Assembly (NCBI RefSeq): GCF_000280925.3
Contig: NZ_CP012109.1
Span: 5,290,501 to 5,354,500 of the forward strand
Direction: 5' to 3'
Source: Myxococcus hansupus
Lineage (GTDB): Bacteria > Myxococcota > Myxococcia > Myxococcales > Myxococcaceae
DNA: 64,000 bases
Of the stretch, positions 1 to 7,782 are shown in pieces. Within the stretch, counting starts at the first letter, position 1. Every line of letters begins with the position of its first letter. Made by a program: the position numbers and the translations under genes. The notes under the pieces were generated by a model. The model worked only from the letters and a program-made list of their open reading frames with translations. It was not told where the DNA came from and ran no database searches.

Positions 1-1
1 G

Positions 2-3000
2 TCCCGGCCGGAGTCCGCGGCCGTGCTCGACCTCCACGGGGACGTGGACGTGGCGCACGCGCTGGTGTCCGCGCTCGACTATGGCGGCTACCCCAACCCG
101 CTCGCCTTCGCGAAGGTGTGGCTGGGCAACGCGCCTGTCGCCATCTCCGAGGCCCGCCGCGCCGAGCCCGCGTCCGAGGCGGCGCCCGGCACGGTGCTCG
201 ACATCGAGGGTGACGCGCTGACGGTGGCGGTCCAAGGCGGAGACCTCACGCTCAAGGGCCCCAAGGGCCTGTGCGGAGCGCCCCTGACCTGGCCGGACCT
301 GCTCGGCGCGCGCATGCTCGCCAAGGGCGACACGCTGCCCGCGGCCTCCGCGGAGCTGCGCGCCCGGCTGACCGAGGTGGGCACGCAGGCGGGCAAGGCG
401 GAGGCCTTCTTCCTCCACCGGCTGGAGGCGCTGGCGCCGCCGGACCTGTCCTTCCTGGGGGGAAGCTCCAAGGACACGGGCATCCACACGCTGAAGTTCG
501 ACGCGAGCGAGCTTGCCCCGGGCTGGGTCACCGACCTGCCGCCCGAGGAGCGGCTGCTCTTCACCGCCATCGCCTTCCTCGCGCGACTGTCGCCCGAGCC
601 TCGCTTCGACGTCGGCTACGCGGATGCCTCCACACGCGCGCGCATCGAGGGCGTGGAGGGGTTCTTCGCCTCGCAGCTCCCGCTCCGCATCGAGCTGCCG
701 ATGAAGGACGCGCCGGAGCAGGCCGCGGGTGCCTTCCGCAAGGCGCTGACGCAGCTTCGCGACAAGGGCGTCCTCGCGCGCGACGTGCTGGGCCGCTCCG
801 CGCAGCTCTCCAATCTCCAACGCCACGGCGGCGAGGTGGCCTATCCCGTCGCGGTGCGCATCGGCGCGGCGGGCCCGGCCGTGGGGGGCGCGGCGCTCGT
901 CATCGACGTGGACGCCCAGGGCCAGCACGCCCACCTGCATTTCGACGCCACGCGCGTGGATAAAACCCGCGCGGACGACGTGGCGCGCCAGCTCTCCGCG
1001 TTCCTGGCCTCGCTCCGGAGTGCGCCGGGCAAGGCGGTGGGTGAGCATGACCTGCTGGGCGCCGAGGAGCGTCAGCTCCTGAACCGCTGGAACGACACGC
1101 GGCGCGAGTTCCCCCACGACGCCACCCTGGCCTCGCTGTTCCAGGCCCAGGCCCAGCGCACGCCGGATGCCACGGCGCTCATCTGCAAGGGTGCCTCGCT
1201 GACCTACCGCGAGCTGGACGCTCGCGCGGAGACGCTGGCGCGGCACCTGCGCGGCGAGGGCGTGGGCCGCGACGTCCGCGTGGGCATCTTCATGGAGCGC
1301 TCCCTGGAGATGATGGTGGGCGTGCTGGCGACGCACAAGGCGGGGGGCTGCTACGTGCCGCTCGACCCGGCCTACCCCGCCGAGCGCATCGCCTTCATGG
1401 TGGAAGACGCCGGCTGCCACCTGGTGCTCACCCAGGAGCGTCTGTTGTCACACGTGCCCGCCGCGGCGAAGCGCGCGCTCGCGGTGGACCAGGCCTGGGA
1501 GCGCATCGCCGCCGCGCCGGAGGCCCAGACGCCGCCGGCCACGCCGGACAGCCTGGCCTACGTCATCTACACCTCGGGCAGCACGGGCAAGCCCAAGGGC
1601 GTGATGATTGAGCACCGCAACGTCGTGAACTTCGGCATCGGCATGGATGAACGGCTGGGCACGGAGCGCGGGACGTGGCTCGCGGTGACGAGCCTCAACT
1701 TCGACATCTCCGTGCTGGAGCTGCTCTGGACGCTCACCCGCGGCTTCACGGTGGTCCTCCACGCGGAGCGGCACGGCGCGGCGAACGAGGGCAAGCACGC
1801 CTCCCGCGCGATGGACTTCAGCCTCTTCTACTTCTCCAGCGACGAAGGCGAGCGCCCCGAGGGCCGCTACGACTTGCTGATGGAGAGCGCGCGCTTCGCG
1901 GACACGAACGGCTTCTGCGCCGTGTGGACGCCGGAGCGGCACTTCCACGCCTTCGGCGGGCTGTTCCCCAACCCGGCCGTCACGTCCGCCGCGCTGGCGG
2001 CGGTGACGCGCAACGTGCAGCTCCGAGCGGGCAGCCTCGTGTCGCCCCTGCACCCCACGCTGCGCATCGCCGAGGACTGGTCCGTGGTGGACAACATCTC
2101 CCACGGCCGCGTGGGGATTTCGTTCGCCGCGGGCTGGCAGCCCAACGACTTCGCGCTGCGCCCGGAGAGCTTCCCGGACCGCAAGCGCATCATGTTCCAG
2201 CAGATTGAAGACGTGCGCCGGCTGTGGCGCGGCGAGACGCTGGAGACGAAGAGCGGCACCGGCAACACCGTGAAGCTGCGCACCCTGCCCCGCCCCGTGC
2301 AGAAGGAGCTGCCCATCTGGGTGACCACCGCCGGCAACCCGGAGACCTTCGAGGAGGCCGCGCGCGTGGGCTGCCACGTCCTCACGCACCTGCTCGGACA
2401 AACGGTGGACGAGGTGGCGCAGAAGATTGCCTTGTACCGGGAGACCTGGGCCAAGGCGGGCCACCCCGGCAAGGGCACCGTGTCGCTGATGCTGCACACG
2501 TTCGTCGGCGACTCCGAGGCGTCGGTGAAGGAGGTCGTCCGCGGCCCGATGAAGGCCTACCTCAAGTCGTCGGTGGGGCTCATCAAGGAGGCGGCCTGGA
2601 GCTTCCCGGCGTTCAAGGAACAGACGACGCTGGCCAACGGCAACTTCGGCACCGACCACCTCTCCGCCGAGGAGATGGACGCGCTGCTCGACTTCTCCTT
2701 CGAGCGTTACTTCCAGACCTCCGGCCTCTTCGGCAGCGTGGACGCGTGCGTCGCCACCGCGGACCGGCTCAAGGGCCTGGACGTGGATGAGATTGCCTGC
2801 CTCGTGGACTTCGGCGTCCCCTCCGAGCTGGTGATGAAGCACCTGCCGCTCCTGGCCGAGGTGCGCAAGCGCTCCAACGCGGCCGTGGGACAGGCCCCCG
2901 CCGAGCCCGAGCTCGACGGCTCCATCCCCGCGCTGATGGAGCGCCACGCCGTGACGCACCTCCAGTGCACGCCGTCGCAGGCGAGCATGCTGCTGGCCGA

Positions 3001-4084
3001 GGAGCGCTCCCGCGAAGGCCTCAAGCGCCTGCGGAAGATGATGGTGGGCGGCGAGGCCTTCCCCGTCCCGCTGGCACGCCAGCTCTCCGAGACGGTCTCC
3101 GGCGACGTCGTCAACATGTACGGCCCCACGGAGACCACCATCTGGTCCTCCACGCAGCCGGTGAAGAACGTGGGCGAAGGCGTCCCCATTGGCACGCCCA
3201 TCGCGAACACGCAGCTCTACATCCTGGACGCGCAGCAGCGTCCGCTGCCCATTGGCGCGGCGGGCGAGCTGTACATCGGCGGCGCGGGCGTGGTGCGGGG
3301 CTACCACAACCGTCCGGAGCTGGACCGCGAGCGCTTCGTTCCGGACCCGTTCTCCGCGCAGCCGGGCGCGCGCATGTACCGCACCGGTGACGCCGCGCGG
3401 TGGCGGCAGGACGGCGTGGTGGAGTTCATTGGCCGCCTGGACCACCAGGTGAAGGTGCGCGGCTTCCGCATCGAGCTGGGTGAAATCGAGGCCCGGCTGG
3501 GCGAGCACCCCGCGGTGCGCGAGACGGTGGTCATCGTTCGCGAGGACATCCCGGGCGACAAGCGGCTGGTGGCCTACCTCATCGCGAAGCCGGGTGAGCC
3601 GCCCGCGACGGAGGCGCTGCGCGAGTTCCTCCGCACGCGCCTGCCCGAGTACATGGTGCCGCAAGCCTTCGTCACGCTGAGCACCTTCCCCCAGACGCCG
3701 AACAAGAAGGTGGACCGCAAGGCGCTGCCGCCTCCAGAGCAGGCCCAGGCGCGCGGCGAGCTCGTCCGGCCCGAGGGTGAGACGGAGGCCTTGATTGCCA
3801 CCATCTGGCAGGACGTGCTCAAGCTCGACAAGGTCGGCGTGGAAGACAAGTTCGTCGACCTGGGCGGGCACTCGCTGCTGATGGTGCAGGTGCTGGAGAA
3901 GCTGAAGGCCCAGGTGGAGAAGCCGCTCACGCTGGTGGACCTCTTCCGCTACCCCACCATCCGCACCCTCTCCGGCTTCCTGTCGGGAGACAGCGGCGAG
4001 GAAGAAGCGCTGAAGGAAGTCGCGGCGCGCGGTGAGGCCCGAGCCGCGGCACGTCGCGCCATGCAGCAGCGCCGCCGCCGATAG
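2..4084 (+). CDS. NRPS module (partial): formyltransferase C-terminus / half-C / A with inserted monooxygenase / T
   Basis: The frame is open to the left edge, so the 5' end lies outside the window. Residues below count from the GTG at 23. Residues 1-95 resemble the C-terminal part of a formyltransferase. Residues 150-340 resemble only the second half of a condensation domain, with no HHxxxDG motif. Adenylation starts near 365 (YVIYTSGSTGKPKG near 512). After A4 (NFDISVLELL) about 370 residues of bacterial-luciferase-like flavin monooxygenase interrupt the domain (about 590-960), of the MupA/Atu3671 type. Adenylation then resumes (MYGPTETTIW). A thiolation domain follows with the phosphopantetheine Ser in GGHSLL near 1281, and then a basic tail. 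No thioesterase is present. A by-eye specificity code of D-I-L-Q-M-G-M-I-W is close to glycine codes. A hairpin follows the stop. The domain calls are firm; the substrate is inference. Confidence 0.93.
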   Translation, partial: SRPESAAVLDLHGDVDVAHALVSALDYGGYPNPLAFAKVWLGNAPVAISEARRAEPASEAAPGTVLDIEGDALTVAVQGGDLTLKGPKGLCGAPLTWPDLLGARMLAKGDTLPAASAELRARLTEVGTQAGKAEAFFLHRLEALAPPDLSFLGGSSKDTGIHTLKFDASELAPGWVTDLPPEERLLFTAIAFLARLSPEPRFDVGYADASTRARIEGVEGFFASQLPLRIELPMKDAPEQAAGAFRKALTQLRDKGVLARDVLGRSAQLSNLQRHGGEVAYPVAVRIGAAGPAVGGAALVIDVDAQGQHAHLHFDATRVDKTRADDVARQLSAFLASLRSAPGKAVGEHDLLGAEERQLLNRWNDTRREFPHDATLASLFQAQAQRTPDATALICKGASLTYRELDARAETLARHLRGEGVGRDVRVGIFMERSLEMMVGVLATHKAGGCYVPLDPAYPAERIAFMVEDAGCHLVLTQERLLSHVPAAAKRALAVDQAWERIAAAPEAQTPPATPDSLAYVIYTSGSTGKPKGVMIEHRNVVNFGIGMDERLGTERGTWLAVTSLNFDISVLELLWTLTRGFTVVLHAERHGAANEGKHASRAMDFSLFYFSSDEGERPEGRYDLLMESARFADTNGFCAVWTPERHFHAFGGLFPNPAVTSAALAAVTRNVQLRAGSLVSPLHPTLRIAEDWSVVDNISHGRVGISFAAGWQPNDFALRPESFPDRKRIMFQQIEDVRRLWRGETLETKSGTGNTVKLRTLPRPVQKELPIWVTTAGNPETFEEAARVGCHVLTHLLGQTVDEVAQKIALYRETWAKAGHPGKGTVSLMLHTFVGDSEASVKEVVRGPMKAYLKSSVGLIKEAAWSFPAFKEQTTLANGNFGTDHLSAEEMDALLDFSFERYFQTSGLFGSVDACVATADRLKGLDVDEIACLVDFGVPSELVMKHLPLLAEVRKRSNAAVGQAPAEPELDGSIPALMERHAVTHLQCTPSQASMLLAEERSREGLKRLRKMMVGGEAFPVPLARQLSETVSGDVVNMYGPTETTIWSSTQPVKNVGEGVPIGTPIANTQLYILDAQQRPLPIGAAGELYIGGAGVVRGYHNRPELDRERFVPDPFSAQPGARMYRTGDAARWRQDGVVEFIGRLDHQVKVRGFRIELGEIEARLGEHPAVRETVVIVREDIPGDKRLVAYLIAKPGEPPATEALREFLRTRLPEYMVPQAFVTLSTFPQTPNKKVDRKALPPPEQAQARGELVRPEGETEALIATIWQDVLKLDKVGVEDKFVDLGGHSLLMVQVLEKLKAQVEKPLTLVDLFRYPTIRTLSGFLSGDSGEEEALKEVAARGEARAAARRAMQQRRRR

Positions 4085-4099
4085 GTGAACCTGGATGTT

Positions 4100-4124
4100 C
4101 CCGGGTGCGCGCTCCGCACCCGGG
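4100..4124 (+). terminator. Hairpin after the monooxygenase NRPS
   Basis: A perfect 10-bp GC-rich stem (CCCGGGTGCG / CGCACCCGGG) with a 5-nt loop sits 16 nt after the stop codon. It has no T tract, as is common in high-GC bacteria. It probably ends the NRPS transcript before the GH30 gene. Confidence 0.6.
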
Positions 4125-4207
4125 CCCATCCATCCCGAGGCGGAAGCACTTGCATTCCAGGAATAGTCCGTAAATCTAGCGGGCCTTTCTCATTCCTGGA
4201 GTGCCCC

Positions 4208-6055
4208 ATGCGATTCGAAGTCCTGCTGTGCACCGCGCTCTGTTCCGCGCCGGCCCTGGCCGCCAATGAGTCCGTCCAGGTCTGGCTGACGACGACCTCC
4301 GGGAGCGCGTTGGTGAAGCGGCTCAACCCCGAGCCGAGCCCCACCTTCGGCCCGGACAGCGGCAACGCCACCGCCATCGACGTCAATCCCTCGCAGACCT
4401 ACCAGACGCTCGACGGCTTTGGCGGGGCGCTCACGGATGCGTCGGCGTGGCTCATCTTCAACTCCCCTCACCGCAACGCCATCATGAACGACCTGTTCAG
4501 CGTGAGCGGGGGCTCGGGCCACAGCATGCTGCGGCTGCCGATGGGCTCGTCGGACTTCGCGCGCAATCACTACACCTACGACGACACGTGCTGCGACTTG
4601 AATGACTTCTCCGTCGCGCATGACATGCCGTACATCATCCCCCTGCTCCAGCAGGCGCGGCAGCTCAACCCCGAGCTGAAAATCATGGCGGTGCCGTGGA
4701 GCGCCCCAGCCTGGATGAAGTTCAACAACTCGCTCCTGGGGGGCGGGTATCTCCGCAATGACCACTACGGCGTCTACGCCAACTACTTCGTGCGCTTCCT
4801 CCAGGCGTACCGCACGGCGGGCGTGCCCATTCACGCGGTGAGCCTCCAGAACGAGCCGCACAACGCGAACCCCAGCTACGCGACGATGCAGATGGAGTCG
4901 AACGACCAGTCGAACTTCGCCGCCCACCACCTGCGCCCGGCGATGAACACGGCGGGCTTCGGCGGGGTGAAGATTCTCGCCTGGGACCACAACTGGTACG
5001 ACCACGGCGGCCCCGCCGAGTATCCGCTCGAGGTGATGCGCTTCAACAACGGTCAGGCCCAGTCCGCCGTCGCGGGCGTCGCCTACCACTGCTACGAGAG
5101 CCCCGAAGGCAGCTACAGCGTCCAGAGCACCTTCCAGAACGCCTTCCCCGGCAAGGAGGTCCACTTCACCGAGTGCACCGGCGGCGCCTGGGCGACGAAC
5201 GCCGCGGCGAACCTGGAGTGGGCGCTCCAGAACAACCTCTTCGGGCCCCTGCGTCACCACGCGCGCAGCTCGCTGTACTGGAACCTCGCGTTGGACCCGA
5301 GCCACGGCCCCCGCGTGGGCGGCTGCCCGGACTGCCGGGGCATGGTGACGGTGAACAACGGCGCGGGCACGTACACGCGGAACGAGGAGTTCTACGCCTG
5401 GGCCCACCTGTCCAAGGTGGTGCGCTCGGGCGCGGTGCGCATTGGCGCCACCACACTGGGCAACAACGAAATCGAGACGGTCGCCTTCCGCAACCCGGAT
5501 GGCTCGCTGGCACTGATTGCGCTCAACTCCAATGACGGGGCATCGCGGACCTTCAAGGTCCGATGGGGTGGACAGTCCTTCACATACACCCTGCCCGCGC
5601 GCTCGGTGGCTTCGTTCAAGTGGGGCGGCGCCCCCACGTACCGGTTGGTGAACCGGCACACGGGGAAGTGCGTGGACATCGCCGGGCCCGCCATGGCGGA
5701 CGGCACCGCCATCCACCAGTGGGCCTGTCACTCTGGCGCAAGTCAGCAGTGGACGATGGAGCCCACGGACGGTGGCTACTTCCGCTTCGTGTCGCGCTAC
5801 AGCGGCAAGGTGCTCGATGTGACGGGCGCGAGCACGGCGGACGGCGCCTTGGCGCAGCAGTGGTCGTGGGCGGGTGGCGCCAACCAGCAGTTCCGGCCTG
5901 TCTCGACGGGCAGCGGGTGGCAGCGGTTGGAAGCCCGGCACAGCGGCAAGGTGCTCGACGTGGCGGACTGCTGGACCTCCAGTGACGGCGCTCGGCTCCA
6001 GCAGTGGACCTGGGCGAACAACGACTGCCAGCAGTTCCGGCTGGAGCCGATGTAA
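4208..6055 (+). CDS. Secreted GH30-family glycoside hydrolase with C-terminal ricin-type lectin domain
   Basis: A 615-residue exported glycosidase. The ATG at 4208 is preceded by CTGGAG and starts a short signal peptide ending near ALAAN. Residues 15-465 match the GH30 (O-glycosyl hydrolase / glucosylceramidase-like) fold: DGFGGALTDASAW at the start, the acid/base Glu in SLQNEPHN (near 215), the nucleophile Glu in HFTECTGG (near 321), and a beta-sandwich after the barrel. Residues 478-615 form a beta-trefoil with three repeats carrying QQW/QQF motifs (ricin B / CBM13). The likely role is hydrolysis of beta-glucan or a related polysaccharide outside the cell, fitting a predatory soil bacterium. 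The exact linkage cut cannot be read from sequence. The gene converges on a LysR gene only 20 nt away. Confidence 0.93.
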   Translation: MRFEVLLCTALCSAPALAANESVQVWLTTTSGSALVKRLNPEPSPTFGPDSGNATAIDVNPSQTYQTLDGFGGALTDASAWLIFNSPHRNAIMNDLFSVSGGSGHSMLRLPMGSSDFARNHYTYDDTCCDLNDFSVAHDMPYIIPLLQQARQLNPELKIMAVPWSAPAWMKFNNSLLGGGYLRNDHYGVYANYFVRFLQAYRTAGVPIHAVSLQNEPHNANPSYATMQMESNDQSNFAAHHLRPAMNTAGFGGVKILAWDHNWYDHGGPAEYPLEVMRFNNGQAQSAVAGVAYHCYESPEGSYSVQSTFQNAFPGKEVHFTECTGGAWATNAAANLEWALQNNLFGPLRHHARSSLYWNLALDPSHGPRVGGCPDCRGMVTVNNGAGTYTRNEEFYAWAHLSKVVRSGAVRIGATTLGNNEIETVAFRNPDGSLALIALNSNDGASRTFKVRWGGQSFTYTLPARSVASFKWGGAPTYRLVNRHTGKCVDIAGPAMADGTAIHQWACHSGASQQWTMEPTDGGYFRFVSRYSGKVLDVTGASTADGALAQQWSWAGGANQQFRPVSTGSGWQRLEARHSGKVLDVADCWTSSDGARLQQWTWANNDCQQFRLEPM

Positions 6056-6075
6056 TTCTTAGACACCCGCCCGGC

Positions 6076-6945
6076 TCAGGGTTGGCTCAGGGCCTCCAGC
6101 AGGCAGCGTTTGAACGCCTGGACGCGCGGAGGCACGAGCCGCCCTGGCCGGGAGACGAGGAACAGTGGCGCATCTCGAAACGCCACCGAGGGCAACACCC
6201 GCACGAGTTCGCCCAGCGCCACGTCCTGAGCCACCAGGAAGACGGGCAGCAGCGCGACACCTCCGCCCGTCCGCGCCACCTCCGCGAGGAAGGCGAAGTC
6301 CGCGCACTCCACCGAGGCGGGCCGTGGCGCCGCCCCCTGTGCGTGGGCCCTGAACGGCCCTTTCCCTCGGGGTGGCGCCGGCCACAGGCACTCATGATGC
6401 GCCAGGTCCGTGAGCGCGGAAGGAGTGCCTCGCCGCTCCAGATAGCGCGGCGCCGCGAAGAAGCCGGCCTCCAGGTCCATCAGCTTGCGCGCGACGAACG
6501 TGCTCGCGCCTGGGCGGCCCACTCGCAGCGCGAGGTCCACGCCGTCGCCCAACAGGTCCACCACGTCATACGTCAGCACCACCCGCACGCGCACGCCGGG
6601 GAAGCTCGCCCTGAACCGCGCGAGCACCGGGGCCAGCAACGCACGGCCCACATCCGGAGGCGCCGTCAGCGATACCTCCCCTGACGGCATGCCGGACGCG
6701 GCCGGTGTCACCACCGCACGGAGGCCCGCGAGCAGCGGCGCCACCTGTCCGAGGAGCGCCTGTCCTTCAGGCGTGAGCCTCACCATACGCGTGGTCCGGA
6801 CGAGCAACGGGGTCCCCAACTGCTCCTCCAAGGAACGCAGCGCCCGGCTCACCTTGGACTTGTCGAACCCCAGCCGCGCGGCGGCCTTCGTGAAGCTCTG
6901 CGTCTCCGCGACGGCCTGGAACAGCGCGAGGTGGTTCAGGTCCAT
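6076..6945 (-). CDS. LysR-family transcriptional regulator
   Basis: A 289-residue regulator of typical LysR length. Residues 1-60 are the winged helix-turn-helix (MDLNHLALFQAVAETQSFTK, then KVSRALRSLEEQLG). The rest is the periplasmic-binding-like effector domain, with a VSLTAPPDVGRALLAPVL stretch in the usual place. It resembles the subgroup that regulates one adjacent target (AaeR/DsdC-like), but the effector is unknown. The start overlaps a perfect 5-8-5 inverted repeat that could be an autoregulatory site. The divergent neighbour is the lipoprotein gene at 7044; the convergent one is the GH30 gene. Which of them it controls is not shown. Confidence 0.93.
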   Translation of the reverse strand: MDLNHLALFQAVAETQSFTKAAARLGFDKSKVSRALRSLEEQLGTPLLVRTTRMVRLTPEGQALLGQVAPLLAGLRAVVTPAASGMPSGEVSLTAPPDVGRALLAPVLARFRASFPGVRVRVVLTYDVVDLLGDGVDLALRVGRPGASTFVARKLMDLEAGFFAAPRYLERRGTPSALTDLAHHECLWPAPPRGKGPFRAHAQGAAPRPASVECADFAFLAEVARTGGGVALLPVFLVAQDVALGELVRVLPSVAFRDAPLFLVSRPGRLVPPRVQAFKRCLLEALSQP

Positions 6946-6963
6946 TGTTGCGAATCTACAACA
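6946..6963. promoter_or_regulatory. Inverted repeat TGTTG-N8-CAACA immediately upstream of the LysR start
   Basis: TGTTG and CAACA form a perfect 5-8-5 dyad abutting the LysR ATG. LysR proteins bind interrupted dyads near their own promoters, but the usual T-N11-A core is not clear here. A second GATTGTTGTC copy of the TGTTG half lies nearby at about 6983-6992. A binding role is inferred. Confidence 0.35.
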
Positions 6964-7043
6964 GTGATTTGGAGTCGGGCCTGATTGTTGTCACGCGGGT
7001 TCACGGGCACCGTGCAGGGGTAGGCCTTTCCCACGAGACGACC

Positions 7044-7676
7044 ATGAACACTTCGACACCCATGTGGTTGCTGATGCTGTGCGCGCTGACTGGCTGTGGT
7101 GCCTCACGCGGAGGCGTCTTCCCGCTCGAAGCAGGCCCGGGTCCGGAGCCCGTGCTCACGCTGGTCTGGTCGGGCCGAGGCGAGGCGGAGCGCCTGGAGC
7201 ATGGCGAGTGGAAGCGCATTCCGGAGTTCGACTACGACTTCACGGTGGAGCAGCGCCGCTTCGCCCGGCACTGGGAATCCGTGAAGAGCCTCCGCCGCCG
7301 GCACCCTGGCTACGACGGCAGCGCGGGGCCTCGCGAGCAGACGATGTACTTCCGCGTGGACTACGGCGCACCCGGCGAAGGCGGACAGGTGCTCAGCACC
7401 CTCCGCTCGACCCTGGGCGACGGCGGAGGACACACCGACCCGGAGTTCCGGCAGGCCGTCCTGGAGATGCGGCCCGACGTCAGCCGCTTCGCGCCCTTCG
7501 ACCGCTACCGCATCTCCCAGTCCTACCATTACGAGCAGGGCGTCCTGGAGGAGCAAGTGGAGTTGCTGAATGGCGAGACACCGTGGGTGCGCAACACGGA
7601 GAAGGCCACGCTCTTCGCGCCTCGCACCTTCGACCGCGCGCCCACCACCGCCGAGGGCCTCACGGACGCGCGCTGA
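7044..7676 (+). CDS. Lipoprotein of unknown function
   Basis: A 210-residue protein with no recognised enzymatic domain. I chose the ATG at 7044 because MNTSTPMWLLMLCALTGC is a lipoprotein signal peptide with a lipobox (LTGC), placing the mature protein in the membrane or periplasm. The mature part is hydrophilic, with several aromatic residues (DYDFTV, YRISQSYHYEQG) and no transmembrane segment. It faces the LysR gene (divergent, about 100 nt apart) and converges on the uvrA-like gene across a strong hairpin, so it is transcribed alone. Confidence 0.8.
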   Translation: MNTSTPMWLLMLCALTGCGASRGGVFPLEAGPGPEPVLTLVWSGRGEAERLEHGEWKRIPEFDYDFTVEQRRFARHWESVKSLRRRHPGYDGSAGPREQTMYFRVDYGAPGEGGQVLSTLRSTLGDGGGHTDPEFRQAVLEMRPDVSRFAPFDRYRISQSYHYEQGVLEEQVELLNGETPWVRNTEKATLFAPRTFDRAPTTAEGLTDAR

Positions 7677-7758
7677 ACCTGAATGCTCAGACGCGCGAGC
7701 CTCCGGTGTTTCGCATCGGCGTCCACACAACGGTCCCGAAGCGAACGCCCCTCCGCAG

Positions 7759-7778
7759 GGAGGGACCCGCGTCCCTCC
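7759..7778. terminator. Hairpin between convergent genes
   Basis: A perfect 8-bp stem GGAGGGAC / GTCCCTCC with a 4-nt loop lies between the lipoprotein stop (7676) and the uvrA-like stop (7783). It could end transcription in both directions. Confidence 0.55.
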
Positions 7779-7782
7779 GCCG

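Noticed and set aside
1448..4129. An 893-codon open frame on the opposite strand of the NRPS
   Set aside because: It is a typical antisense shadow of a high-GC gene: rich in Arg, Gly, Leu and His with no domain, while the forward frame has complete NRPS motifs.
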